A stretch of DNA of 64,000 nt from CAYRFF01 sp964423575 (GTDB lineage: Bacteria; Bacteroidota; Bacteroidia; Chitinophagales; Saprospiraceae), in contig CAYRFF010000009.1 of the NCBI GenBank assembly GCA_964423575.1, positions 11,204 through 75,203 of the forward strand, in the 5' to 3' direction. The translations under genes and the position numbers were made by a program. Below, one piece after another: positions 25,368 to 34,571 of the stretch. How positions within the stretch are numbered: position 1 is the stretch's first letter; every line of letters begins with the position of its first letter. A model generated the notes under the pieces. That model was not told the origin of the DNA, searched no databases, and saw nothing but the letters and a program-made list of their open reading frames with translations.

Positions 25368-26735
25368 TTATTTCCCAGTTGAAAGAAAATGATTCAATAT
25401 ATCCGGTAACTGCTCTGTGCTAAAATTCTTTAATAAAATTTCTTTGTTACTATCTAGCAAGAAGAATTTTGGTGTAGCAAAGATATCGTACTTCTCCTTA
25501 AAGTTACTGCGTAAGTATGGGTCTGTAACATTAATGAACTCTGCCATTTCAGGATGTTCCTCAATAAACTCCCAGCATTTATCAACTTCATCCATTAACT
25601 CTGTACACACAGCAAATACTTTTACACTCTTTCCTCTGAATTCCTCCATTTCTTTTGCAAGTGCGGGAATTGCCTTTCTGCAATGCCCGCATTCCGGTGT
25701 CCAAAAAGCCAATACCACTAAATCAGATTCAACATCTTTCAGCGCTAGAGTTTTTCCATCTTTCAGCTTCATACTGAGTTCAGGTGCTTTCTTACCGATG
25801 AGGATATTCTCGAGCTTTTCAGCATTCTTTACGAGCTTATCCAATTGTTTTTCATTTACCCAAGGAGCAAGCCCTTTGGCGTAATAATTCTGAATCAAAT
25901 AGACATAGACTGCATCCAGACCTATCACCTCAGCAGCAGCATAAGAGTTCAGGAAATCAACCAGAAGATAACGATAATTAGGACCTTCCAGATCAGTCTT
26001 ATTCAGTACTATATCCACCGATTTAATAATAGAGTCGGCAGTCATTACCGTATAATTATCGACAAACTGCTTTACACGGGAATAGAATCCGGGAGCATAG
26101 ATATAACGATTGTCCTTTAAATCCATAAAGTCAAAGAAATGATCATAGAGATATCTGTATCTCATTTCATTTTCGTCCTCCCCTGCCTCAGAAAAGTCCG
26201 GAACTTCTACGTTACGGTTTAAATTTATGACAACCGCAAGCATTGAATCCTGATATTGCTCTACTAGTCTTTCCTGATATGAATACACTTCCTTATCTAT
26301 ACTCTCTCTGAATTTTGCTAGTTGTAAAGAGTCCATTCCTCCTGTCTCCGCATCATTCAACTTTACTCTTTGCTCCGTAATAAAATCGATATATCCATAA
26401 AAGGCGCTATTCTGGGGAGAATTGGCAAAGGTGGCTTTCATTTCTTCATCCAGGTTAATATTATATTTCACCTGATTATCGATCATAAATTGCACGGTTC
26501 CTCTATTGGGTACATATAGAAAGAACATACCATTGTGTCCTTTTTCATCGTCTTCGAAGACGAATCTGTTATCCACATTATATGCTGTATCAAGCACAAA
26601 TTGGCTTTTTCCATAAAAGTACCCAAACAGCATTGTATCAATGTCTGTCTCCGGCATTACTACATCAATGGAATATTGAGCGTTAAGGCCCAGAGGCAGC
26701 AGGAATAATAGACTTAGAAAGTTAATATATTTCAT
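25368..26735 (-). CDS. TlpA-like thiol-disulfide protein with DUF4369-like N-terminus
   Basis: A 455-residue exported protein. A signal peptide ends near GLNAQ (about residue 20). The N-terminal half is a Bacteroidota-type DUF4369/DUF5106-like region (GYFYGKSQFVLDTAYNVD). The C-terminal thioredoxin domain (about 315-450) carries the redox motif CGHC in WTPECGHCRKAIPAL and the cis-proline segment IFATPKFFLLD. Such proteins act in the periplasm as disulfide reductases. Linked by 16 bases to the lipopolysaccharide permease gene, so it may be cotranscribed. Confidence 0.85.
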   Translation of the reverse strand: MKYINFLSLLFLLPLGLNAQYSIDVVMPETDIDTMLFGYFYGKSQFVLDTAYNVDNRFVFEDDEKGHNGMFFLYVPNRGTVQFMIDNQVKYNINLDEEMKATFANSPQNSAFYGYIDFITEQRVKLNDAETGGMDSLQLAKFRESIDKEVYSYQERLVEQYQDSMLAVVINLNRNVEVPDFSEAGEDENEMRYRYLYDHFFDFMDLKDNRYIYAPGFYSRVKQFVDNYTVMTADSIIKSVDIVLNKTDLEGPNYRYLLVDFLNSYAAAEVIGLDAVYVYLIQNYYAKGLAPWVNEKQLDKLVKNAEKLENILIGKKAPELSMKLKDGKTLALKDVESDLVVLAFWTPECGHCRKAIPALAKEMEEFRGKSVKVFAVCTELMDEVDKCWEFIEEHPEMAEFINVTDPYLRSNFKEKYDIFATPKFFLLDSNKEILLKNFSTEQLPDILNHFLSTGK

Positions 26736-26859
26736 CCGTAGATATGTTTTTATTTTATTATGCTTAAAACGACGTAATGGTCTAAAATGTTGAATTAATT
26801 ATCTCATTAACCATTTGTTTAAAAGAATAATTAGTGTCCAATTATAGGTTAATTTTCTC

Positions 26860-27798
26860 CTACCTACTGCGTGAAAGCAGATATAAAACTGCCATACGCA
26901 CAGCAACTCCATTTTCAACCTGCTGGAGGATTAAGGACTGACCGGAATCCGCAACGTCACTTGTAATTTCCACCCCGCGATTTATAGGTCCGGGATGCAT
27001 AATTGTGAGATCATTGTTCAGACTCTTCAGTAAGTCAGCATTAATTCCATAAAATCTTCTGTATTCTCTCAGACTTGGGAAATATTTGATGTTCTGCCTT
27101 TCCAGTTGAATGCGCAGCACATTGGCTATTTCCGCCCATTCTAGTGCCTTCCTTAGGTCATATTCCACCTTCACGCCGAGTGATTCAATATGTCTTGGGA
27201 TTAATGTAGGCGGGCCACAGACCAGTACCTCAGCACCCAATTTGCGTAAGCAGAAAATATTGCTCAATGCTACTCTTGAATGTAAAATATCTCCTATAAT
27301 CGCAACGCGTTTCCCCTTGAGATCGCCGTGTTTCTCACGCATTGAATAGGCATCGAGTAAAGCCTGTGTCGGATGCTCATGCGTACCATCTCCTGCATTG
27401 ACAATCTTGGCATCAATATGGTCAGCTAAATAAGCACATGCTCCCGGCGTAGGATGACGCATTACGATAACATCGACTTTCATCCAGAGAATATTATTGA
27501 CCGTATCAAGTAGCGTTTCGCCTTTATTTACACTAGAAGAAGAAGCCGAAAAGTTAATGACATCAGCCGATAACCTTTTCTCTGCAAGCTCAAAGCTCAA
27601 TTTAGTTCTGGTTGAGTTTTCAAAGAAAAGATTGGCGATAGTGATGTCTCTTAAACTCGGTACTTTTTTGATAGGGCGATTAATAACATCCTTAAATTCA
27701 TCCGCCGTTGTAAATATCAAATCCAGATCTTCCGGAGTTAAATCTTCTATCCCCAGAAGGTGCTTAGTCGATAGTTGACTTACTGCTTTCTCAACCAT
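26860..27798 (-). CDS. pyrB: Aspartate carbamoyltransferase catalytic subunit
   Basis: A 312-residue ATCase catalytic subunit, making N-carbamoyl-aspartate in pyrimidine synthesis. The carbamoyl-phosphate loop reads FENSTRTKLSFELAEKRL, with Lys where many ATCases have Arg, and the HPTPGACAYLADH, GDGTHEHPTQALLDAY and MHPGPINRGVEI motifs are present. No regulatory subunit gene (pyrI) adjoins. The start overlaps pyrR by eight bases, so pyrR and pyrB are translationally linked and probably share PyrR-type control. Confidence 0.95.
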   Translation of the reverse strand: MVEKAVSQLSTKHLLGIEDLTPEDLDLIFTTADEFKDVINRPIKKVPSLRDITIANLFFENSTRTKLSFELAEKRLSADVINFSASSSSVNKGETLLDTVNNILWMKVDVIVMRHPTPGACAYLADHIDAKIVNAGDGTHEHPTQALLDAYSMREKHGDLKGKRVAIIGDILHSRVALSNIFCLRKLGAEVLVCGPPTLIPRHIESLGVKVEYDLRKALEWAEIANVLRIQLERQNIKYFPSLREYRRFYGINADLLKSLNNDLTIMHPGPINRGVEITSDVADSGQSLILQQVENGVAVRMAVLYLLSRSR

Positions 27799-28342
27799 TT
27801 TTAGATGGATAAATATTTATAGAATCGCTTTTTTGGTCATCTGACCATAATACTTTGACATAAGCTTCATCCACAGAGTCTACCGTAATACCGATATAAT
27901 CAGCTTTAATCGGAAAATGTCGATTAAATCTGCGATCTACCAGTACCAGTAAATCAATTTCTGCAGGTCTGCCAAATTGCTGCACCGCTGCCATAGCAGC
28001 TTGTATCGTTCTTCCCGTATACAAAACATCGTCGATAAGAATCAGCCGCTTATCTTCAAGAGAAATATCAAGTTCAGTTGAAGAAGCGCGCAGAGGTTCT
28101 TCTCTGATTCTAAAATCATCCCGGAAAAAGGTAATATCAAGCTTCCCATATCCGGGATTTAAATCCGGGACTTCCTCTTTCAGAATCTCGAGAATCCTAT
28201 CACTCACTATAGTTCCACGCGGCTGAATACCGAGAATTACTGAGTTGGCGAAATCAGAATGATTTTCAATCAACTCGTAAGCAAGTCTCCGCAGAGTTAA
28301 ATCAAATCGTCCTTTTTCCAGTATGACTTTTCCTTCAGCCAT
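27791..28342 (-). CDS. pyrR: PyrR: pyrimidine regulatory protein / uracil phosphoribosyltransferase
   Basis: A 183-residue PyrR. The PRTase motif LILIDDVLYTGRTIQAAM and a substrate-binding KLDITFFRDDF are evident. In Bacillus, PyrR binds pyr mRNA with UMP to attenuate transcription; in many lineages it acts chiefly as a uracil phosphoribosyltransferase. I see no obvious attenuator here, because the gene starts only 10 bases after glnS. Being just ahead of pyrB suggests involvement in pyrimidine supply. Confidence 0.92.
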   Translation of the reverse strand: MAEGKVILEKGRFDLTLRRLAYELIENHSDFANSVILGIQPRGTIVSDRILEILKEEVPDLNPGYGKLDITFFRDDFRIREEPLRASSTELDISLEDKRLILIDDVLYTGRTIQAAMAAVQQFGRPAEIDLLVLVDRRFNRHFPIKADYIGITVDSVDEAYVKVLWSDDQKSDSINIYPSKNG

Positions 28343-28352
28343 TGCGCGGTCT

Positions 28353-30035
28353 TTATAAATTATTTTCCTTCATTTGGGTTTTCCAGGCACTTTTCAGAGA
28401 AACTGTTCTGTTAAACACCAGCTTATCTCCATCACTGTCTGGATCAACTACAAAGTATCCCATTCTGAAAAACTGGAATTTATCACCCGGCTTAGCATCT
28501 GCAAGCGATGTTTCTACTCTACTGTGATTAATTACTTCCAGGCTATCCTTATTAATGAATTCCTTAAAGTCTATTCCTTCATGCGAATCCGGTTCTGGAT
28601 CTGTAAACAATCTCTCATACATTCTGAGTTCTACTTCCTTGCTATGTTCAGCAGAAACCCAGTGCAGCGTCCCCTTAGGCTTAATTCCTGAGGTATCATG
28701 ACCACTCTTACTGTCCGGATAATAAGTTGCATATACTTCTTCCACTTCACCAGTTTCTTCATTGATTTTATAATCGTCACAATGAATTATATAGGCAGAT
28801 TTCAGACGTACAGTTTTACCCGGTGCAAGTCGGAAGTACTTCTTGGGAGGATCGATCAAAAAATCCTCTTTTTCTATATAAATTTCCCTGGTCAGCAATA
28901 CATCTCTTTCACCTGAATCCGGGTCTTCCGGATTATTAACAACAGAAAGATGTTCTGTCTTGCCTTCAGGATAATTAGTAATAACGAGTTTAAGCGGATT
29001 GATGACAGCCATTACCCTCGGAGCAATCTTATTCAGATGCTCACGCACGCAATACTCGAGTAAGGAATAATCGATAAGATTTTCCCTTTTGGTCAATCCG
29101 ATTCTATCACAGAAATCCCTGATAGACTCCGGTGTATATCCTCTTCTGCGCATCCCTGAAATCGTAGGCATACGCGGATCATCCCAGCCATTTACATAGC
29201 CGCCTTCAACCAGTTGCAATAATTTCCTCTTACTTACCACCGTATATGCAAGATGCATTCTGGAGAATTCAATTTGCCTGGAAGGGAATAAATCCAACTT
29301 CTGAATAAGCCAGTTGTACAATGGTCTATGATTTTCAAACTCTATAGAACAAAGGCTATGGGTAATATTCTCAATGGCATCTGATTGCCCATGAGCCATG
29401 TCATACATTGGGTATATATTCCATTCCTTTCCTGTCCTTACGTGCTCATCATATTTAATTCTGTAGATAATCGGATCTCTCAGATGCATATTGGGAGAGC
29501 TCATATCTATTTTAGCACGCAATACCATACTACCTTCCGGGTGCTTCCCCTCTTTCATTTCCTCAAACAGTCTCAAACTCTCTTCCTTGGGGCGATTGCG
29601 ATACGGACTTTCAGTTCCTGGAGTATTGGTATCTCCTTTCATTGCATTAATCGTATCAAAATCTGACTCATCGACATAAGCCAGCCCATCGTGAATGAGT
29701 TTCACCGCCATTTCATATAAATCATCGAAATAATCTGAGGCATAAAACTCATTATCCCATTCAAAGCCCAGCCATTTTATATCTCGCTTTATTGCATCAA
29801 TGTACTCTTGTCCCTCAGAAGTAGGATTAGTATCATCAAAGCGCAGATTGGTAGTTCCTCCATACTTTTGCGTCAAGCCAAAGTTCAGGCATATAGCCTT
29901 AGCATGACCAATATGCAGATATCCATTAGGCTCGGGCGGGAAACGGGTTCTTATATTATGATGTTTCCCCGTTTTCAGATCATCCTCGATAATCTCTTCT
30001 ACAAAATTCAGACTTTTTAAATTCTCTTCTGACAT
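28353..30035 (-). CDS. glnS: Glutaminyl-tRNA synthetase
   Basis: A 560-residue class I GlnRS that charges tRNA-Gln directly. The HIGH-type motif is in PPEPNGYLHIGHAKAI (about residues 31-46), DDTNP follows, and KMSKS is represented by VVSKRKLLQL near residue 268. Two beta-barrel anticodon-binding domains form the C-terminal 220 residues. The close fit to GlnRS rather than GluRS is shown by LEYCVREHLN and GYTPESIRDFCDRIG. It is 16 bases after argS. Confidence 0.97.
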   Translation of the reverse strand: MSEENLKSLNFVEEIIEDDLKTGKHHNIRTRFPPEPNGYLHIGHAKAICLNFGLTQKYGGTTNLRFDDTNPTSEGQEYIDAIKRDIKWLGFEWDNEFYASDYFDDLYEMAVKLIHDGLAYVDESDFDTINAMKGDTNTPGTESPYRNRPKEESLRLFEEMKEGKHPEGSMVLRAKIDMSSPNMHLRDPIIYRIKYDEHVRTGKEWNIYPMYDMAHGQSDAIENITHSLCSIEFENHRPLYNWLIQKLDLFPSRQIEFSRMHLAYTVVSKRKLLQLVEGGYVNGWDDPRMPTISGMRRRGYTPESIRDFCDRIGLTKRENLIDYSLLEYCVREHLNKIAPRVMAVINPLKLVITNYPEGKTEHLSVVNNPEDPDSGERDVLLTREIYIEKEDFLIDPPKKYFRLAPGKTVRLKSAYIIHCDDYKINEETGEVEEVYATYYPDSKSGHDTSGIKPKGTLHWVSAEHSKEVELRMYERLFTDPEPDSHEGIDFKEFINKDSLEVINHSRVETSLADAKPGDKFQFFRMGYFVVDPDSDGDKLVFNRTVSLKSAWKTQMKENNL

Positions 30036-30051
30036 AACTCTTCTTTTTTCC

Positions 30052-31893
30052 TTACATGCGATTAGGCATTCCTACATTGAGTAATCCAAACAGATACTCA
30101 AGATGTCGTGCTGTTACTTCACACAAATTTATCCTAAATTGTTTAACATCTTCACTTTCAGTTCTCAGAATTGGCACATCGTGATAAAACCTGTGAAATG
30201 CTTTGGCGATGGAATAGGCCTGGTCCGCCACCAGTGATGGATTATATTCTTCTGCAGCCTGCACTACCTTATCCCTTGATTTATGCAGCTCCGACAATAG
30301 GTTTATCTCTTGTTCATGCAGTTCTATATCAACGTTGGAAGAATTGTTTTCCTGCTTTCGCAAATTTTTACGCAGCAGGGATTGAATCCTTACAAAAGCA
30401 TTTTGCACATACGGTCCCGTATGTCCTTGCAAATCCACAGATTGTTCAGGATCATACATCATCCTCTTACGCGGATTCACCTGAAGAATAAAGAACTTCA
30501 GCGCACCCAATGCTATCTTTCTTATTGTTTCATCATATTCTTCGCCTGACAATTCTCCAAGTTCTCCTCTTTCTCTCGTATTCACAATTACGATTTCAAT
30601 CACCTCCTGAACCAGATCATCAGCGTCAACTACATTGCCCTCTCTTGATTTCATTTTGCCGGAAGGCAAATCAACCATTCCATAGGATAGATGATACAGG
30701 CCATCTCTATAGGAAACTCCCAGCTTTTCCAATATGGCAAACAATGCCTGGAAATGGTATTCCTGTTCGTCTCCCACCACATATATCATTCTGTCCATTC
30801 CGTAATCATCGAAACGCAACTGCGCAGTACCTATGTCTTGCGTTGTGTACAGAGATGTACCATCCGCTCTTAGCAGGATTTTCTGATCCAATCCCTTATC
30901 GGATAAATCGACCCAGATTGAGCCGTCTTCCCGTTTGGTAAAAATCCCCTTTTTCTCCCCTTCTTCAACTACCTCACGTCCCAGCAGATAAGTATCGGAT
31001 TCAAAGTAATTCTTATCAAAACTTACATCCAATCTTTTGAAAGTTTCCTCAAATCCTCCCATCACCCAACCATTCATCATTTCCCAGACATCCTTGGCCT
31101 CTTTCTCACCATCTTCCCATCGTAGCAGCAGCTCACGAGCTTCTTTACCTAAAAGTGAATACTCGTTAAAGTAATCGTTTTTATATCCCTTGTAAAATTC
31201 TTCAGCCTCCTCGTTATCTCTCCCTTTGTCAGAAAAAACACTTTTCCCCTCTTCTGAATTCTGCCATGCTTTATATTCCTCAGATAATTTCTGATCGAAA
31301 AGTACATAAAAGTTCCCCACAAAGTGGTCGCCTTTTATTCCGGTCGATTCAGGTGTCTCGCCATTACCCCAGTGCATCCACGCAAGCATACTCTTGGAGA
31401 TGGCAATTCCTCTGTCGTTTATAATTTGTGTATTTATAACCTCGTGTCCTACCGCCTTAAGAATTCTGGATACAGAATCTCCCAGGAGAATATTCCTTAT
31501 ATGTCCGAGGTGCAAAGGTTTATTAGTATTGGGTGAACAGAATTCCACAAGTATTTTTTCAGGCTTAACTTCATAAGTAAAGTCTGCTCCTATTTCATCT
31601 TGTAGGAAGTTCATCCAGCCTGTAGAACTGATACTAATATTTAAAAATCCTTTTACCACATTAAAACCAGTAATATAATCTACTGATTCTTTAAGGTAAT
31701 TACCGATATTCTCAGCGAGGACTTCCGGTTTTGCCTTGGCAATTCTCAGGTATGGAAATACCACAAAGGTAAATTCTCCATCAAATTCCTTCCTGGTTTC
31801 CTGAAGCTCAATTTCAGAATTCACACCTTCCCAGCCATAATTTTTTCTCAGGAAATCTGCTATTTCCTCTCTTATCCGAACTCTTAAATCCAT
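30052..31893 (-). CDS. argS: Arginyl-tRNA synthetase
   Basis: A 613-residue class I ArgRS. An N-terminal additional domain (about 1-100) is followed by the HIGH-type motif in PNTNKPLHLGHIRNI and a KMSKS-like segment in LPSGKMKSREGN, near residue 410. The C-terminal DALR anticodon-binding domain includes GPYVQNAFVRIQSLL and the end HLEYLFGLLNVGMPNRM. It heads the run argS-glnS-pyrR-pyrB, with a -7 element upstream. Confidence 0.97.
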   Translation of the reverse strand: MDLRVRIREEIADFLRKNYGWEGVNSEIELQETRKEFDGEFTFVVFPYLRIAKAKPEVLAENIGNYLKESVDYITGFNVVKGFLNISISSTGWMNFLQDEIGADFTYEVKPEKILVEFCSPNTNKPLHLGHIRNILLGDSVSRILKAVGHEVINTQIINDRGIAISKSMLAWMHWGNGETPESTGIKGDHFVGNFYVLFDQKLSEEYKAWQNSEEGKSVFSDKGRDNEEAEEFYKGYKNDYFNEYSLLGKEARELLLRWEDGEKEAKDVWEMMNGWVMGGFEETFKRLDVSFDKNYFESDTYLLGREVVEEGEKKGIFTKREDGSIWVDLSDKGLDQKILLRADGTSLYTTQDIGTAQLRFDDYGMDRMIYVVGDEQEYHFQALFAILEKLGVSYRDGLYHLSYGMVDLPSGKMKSREGNVVDADDLVQEVIEIVIVNTRERGELGELSGEEYDETIRKIALGALKFFILQVNPRKRMMYDPEQSVDLQGHTGPYVQNAFVRIQSLLRKNLRKQENNSSNVDIELHEQEINLLSELHKSRDKVVQAAEEYNPSLVADQAYSIAKAFHRFYHDVPILRTESEDVKQFRINLCEVTARHLEYLFGLLNVGMPNRM

Positions 31894-31912
31894 ATTCTTA
31901 ATTTCACAGCCG

Positions 31913-31920
31913 CAAAGGTA
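31913..31920 (-). promoter_or_regulatory. -7 element of the argS operon
   Basis: On the minus strand TACCTTTG, matching TAnnTTTG, sits 20 bases before the argS ATG. A TTTC stands 20 bases farther upstream, a partial -33 match. It probably drives argS, glnS, pyrR and pyrB. Confidence 0.6.
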
Positions 31921-32000
31921 CGCTTCACGCCTGACAAGATGAAAATTTGTCGAAGCAATTTAACAGTATATCAAGCGATTAGAGTAAAAGAGCTGGCATT

Positions 32001-32588
32001 TCAATCAATTTTTGCAAGTTCGTCATTTATGTATTCATAAATCTCTGCAAAAAATAGATTAAACTGTTTATTGAAATAATTGAAGTTATCCTGTACTACA
32101 TCAATAGACTTATAAAAACGTGAAGGGAACTTTGTCCTTCTGTCCATCCTGTCCATGATGTCATTCAGACCACTGATTGATCTGTAAACAGATAGCCATC
32201 GATGAGAAATCATGGTTTCTATATGCTTCCTTTCCCTATCCGGCAGATACCTAACAAATCTTCCCAGAACAATATAAACATATTGGCAAAATTGTTCGTA
32301 TTCCATATCCGAATACGTTTTCCAGTTATAGCTAAGGAAATAATCAAGGATAATATCCAGAGCTACAGGAGCATATTTTCCCTGAGACTCCCAGAGCAAT
32401 TCATTAAGGTCTTTCACAATGGGATGATTATCTGTGAAGTTATCAATTTTCAAATGTATCTCCACACCGCGTTGCATAAGATCGGGTAACTTCTTCAGCT
32501 CTTTCAGGCTGAGAAAATCCGTAAAAAAATTCCCGGCCATTATTTCGGGTTTTTCTCCGGACAGTAAGAGATGTGCCAGATAATTCAT
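32001..32588 (-). CDS. acpH: Acyl carrier protein phosphodiesterase
   Basis: A 195-residue AcpH-like protein. The N-terminal MNYLAHLLLSG followed by AGNFFTDFL, then RGVEIHLKIDNFTDNHPIV and LDIILDYFLSYNW, match the DUF479/AcpH family of metal-dependent HD-like hydrolases. AcpH removes 4'-phosphopantetheine from acyl carrier protein. In this phylum the label often comes from homology alone. It is a single minus-strand gene between the argS operon and the divergent ychF. Confidence 0.85.
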   Translation of the reverse strand: MNYLAHLLLSGEKPEIMAGNFFTDFLSLKELKKLPDLMQRGVEIHLKIDNFTDNHPIVKDLNELLWESQGKYAPVALDIILDYFLSYNWKTYSDMEYEQFCQYVYIVLGRFVRYLPDRERKHIETMISHRWLSVYRSISGLNDIMDRMDRRTKFPSRFYKSIDVVQDNFNYFNKQFNLFFAEIYEYINDELAKID

Positions 32589-32707
32589 TCCTGCAATTTA
32601 CAAATTCTACATATTATAACAAAATCTAATGTATCATATAGAAAAACACATATTAAATCTGCTCTTGTACAGAGTAAATATTCTTTTAGATTAAGCGAAG
32701 AAAAGCT

Positions 32708-32715
32708 TACCTTTG
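32708..32715 (+). promoter_or_regulatory. -7 element of ychF
   Basis: TACCTTTG fits TAnnTTTG and is 25 bases before the ychF start codon. A TTTT tract about 20 bases upstream is a weak -33 candidate. Confidence 0.6.
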
Positions 32716-32740
32716 CAGCCAAATTAAAAAATAGCGTGAA

Positions 32741-33841
32741 ATGTCTTTAAAATGTGGAATAGTGGGGCTTCCCAACGTAGGAAAATCAACCTTATTTAAT
32801 GCACTTACAAAAGCAGGAGCTTTGTCTGCAAATTATCCATTTGCAACCAAGGATCCCAATGTGGGAATGATCCGTGTGCCGGATGAGCGTCTGGATAAGC
32901 TTGCCGAATGCGTTAAACCACAACGCACTCTGCCTACTACTGTAGAAATTGTAGATATTGCAGGATTGATTAAGGGAGCCAGTAAAGGAGAAGGACTTGG
33001 AAACCAGTTTCTTGCCAACATTCGCGAGGTAGATGCAATTATCCACGTTGTAAGATGTTTTGAAGATGACAACATCATTCACGTTGATGGTAAAATTGAC
33101 CCTGTTTCAGATAAGGAAGTAGTAGATACAGAATTGCTTTTGAAAGATTTAGAAACGGTAGAAAGAAGATGCGACAGATTAAGAAAATCTTCCAAAAGCG
33201 GGGATAAAATGGAAATGTCGCGTCTAAATATATGCGAAGCCATTCTCAAGCATCTTGAAGACGGGAAACCGGCCAGAACATTTGAAGATGATTCAGAAAT
33301 TGCATTGGAATTACTGAGGGACATGATGCTGCTTACGGGGAAGCCGATTTTATACGTATGTAACGTTGATGAAGCTTCTGTGGTAGATGGGAACGAACAT
33401 ACTAGAGCATTTGCGGAAGCTATAAAAGATGAAAATGCAGAGATCCTTCTTGTCAGCGCAGATATAGAAGCAGAAATTATAAATCTAGATTCCGAAGAAG
33501 AAAAAATGATGTTTCTCGAGGAAATGGGCTTACAAAAGCCAGGTGTAGATCGGCTCATCTTATCCTCGTATAAGTTGCTCAATCTCATCACTTACTTTAC
33601 TGCCGGAGTTAAAGAGGTACGCGCATGGACTATCAGAAAAGGTACCAAAGCTCCTCAGGCAGCAGGTGTGATTCACTCGGACTTTGAAAAAGGGTTTATC
33701 CGCGCAGAGATTATAGCTTATAAAGATTTTATCAAATATGGCTCTGAAGCTGCTGTTAAAGAAGCAGGGAAATTACACATCGAAGGGAAAGAATATGTTA
33801 TGCAAGATGGGGACGTAGTCGAATTCCTCTTTAATGTATAG
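32741..33841 (+). CDS. ychF: Redox-regulated ATPase YchF (OLA1 family)
   Basis: A 366-residue Obg-related P-loop protein that prefers ATP. G1 is GLPNVGKST (8-16), G3 lies in VDIAGLIKGASKGEGLGNQFL, and the G4 base-recognition segment VCNVDE deviates from the GTPase NKxD, as expected for the ATP-binding YchF. A coiled-coil insertion (about 130-200) and a C-terminal TGS domain (about 285-366) complete it. The family influences stress responses and translation start fidelity. It has its own promoter. Confidence 0.96.
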   Translation: MSLKCGIVGLPNVGKSTLFNALTKAGALSANYPFATKDPNVGMIRVPDERLDKLAECVKPQRTLPTTVEIVDIAGLIKGASKGEGLGNQFLANIREVDAIIHVVRCFEDDNIIHVDGKIDPVSDKEVVDTELLLKDLETVERRCDRLRKSSKSGDKMEMSRLNICEAILKHLEDGKPARTFEDDSEIALELLRDMMLLTGKPILYVCNVDEASVVDGNEHTRAFAEAIKDENAEILLVSADIEAEIINLDSEEEKMMFLEEMGLQKPGVDRLILSSYKLLNLITYFTAGVKEVRAWTIRKGTKAPQAAGVIHSDFEKGFIRAEIIAYKDFIKYGSEAAVKEAGKLHIEGKEYVMQDGDVVEFLFNV

Positions 33842-33971
33842 AACTTCCGCTGATATGTTAAAATAAATGTTAAATATTACTTAAACCGTTAATTTTCTTT
33901 GCTAAACAGCTATCTTTTGATGTTAATGCTGTGTAAAACGGATAAGGGATATTTCAAAAAGTCATTTTAGC

Positions 33972-34471
33972 ATGCGGTTTTTGCTTTTTATAATTTCAAT
34001 AATTGTTTTCTCTACGACCACACACGGGCAGGCTGGTATCAAATGGATGACCATAGAAGAAGCCATAGAAGCTCAACAAGTTCATAAGAAGAAAATCTTT
34101 ATCGATATGTATACTGACTGGTGTGGTTGGTGTAAACGTATGGATGCTACCACTTTTAAGGATAGCGCAATTATTGCCAAATTGAATTCAGAATATTATC
34201 CGGTTAAATTCAATGCAGAAAAAAATGAAGTCATTACTTTCAAAGGCGAGAAATATAAGCTTATCCGCCGTGGAAAGAGTAAGTACCATGAACTCGCAGT
34301 AGAATTTATGAAAAACAGTAGCAGGCCCGGACTCTCCTATCCTACTTTTATTTTCCTGGATGAAGATTTAAATACAATCCAACCAATAAAGGGCTACAAA
34401 ACAGTGGAACAACTACTTCCTATACTGGATTACTTTGGACATGATTACCACAAGCAGCAAAGCTGGAATGA
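33972..34471 (+). CDS. Thioredoxin-fold exported protein (3' end lost in gap)
   Basis: A truncated gene: 166 full codons are visible before the run of N. A signal peptide (MRFLLFIISIIVFSTTTHGQ) is followed by a thioredoxin-like domain with MYTDWCGWCKRMD carrying a CGWC redox motif, and LSYPTFIFLDED with a cis-proline segment. This resembles small DUF255/thioredoxin-like Bacteroidota proteins that act in the periplasm. What follows KQQSWN is unknown; the open reading across the N run is not evidence of coding. The end coordinate is only the last known base. Confidence 0.8.
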
Positions 34472-34571
34472 NNNNNNNNNNNNNNNNNNNNNNNNNNNNN
34501 NNNNNNNNNNNNNNNNNNNNNNNNNNNNNNNNNNNNNNNNNNNNNNNNNNNNNNNNNNNNNNNNNNNNNNN
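34472..34571. other. Assembly gap (100 N)
   Basis: Exactly 100 N, a conventional placeholder for a scaffold gap of unknown true size. It interrupts the thioredoxin-like gene on the left and opens into tandem repeat DNA on the right, so repeat copies were probably collapsed or skipped. Confidence 0.95.

Noticed and set aside
25417..25884. 155-codon open frame opposite the TlpA-like gene
   Set aside because: It is the antisense of a recognised thioredoxin-domain gene and is Phe/Ser-rich with no family match.
33079..33591. 170-codon serine-rich open frame antisense to ychF
   Set aside because: Its low-complexity Ser/Leu composition is the reverse reading of ychF codons, and no motif or promoter supports it.
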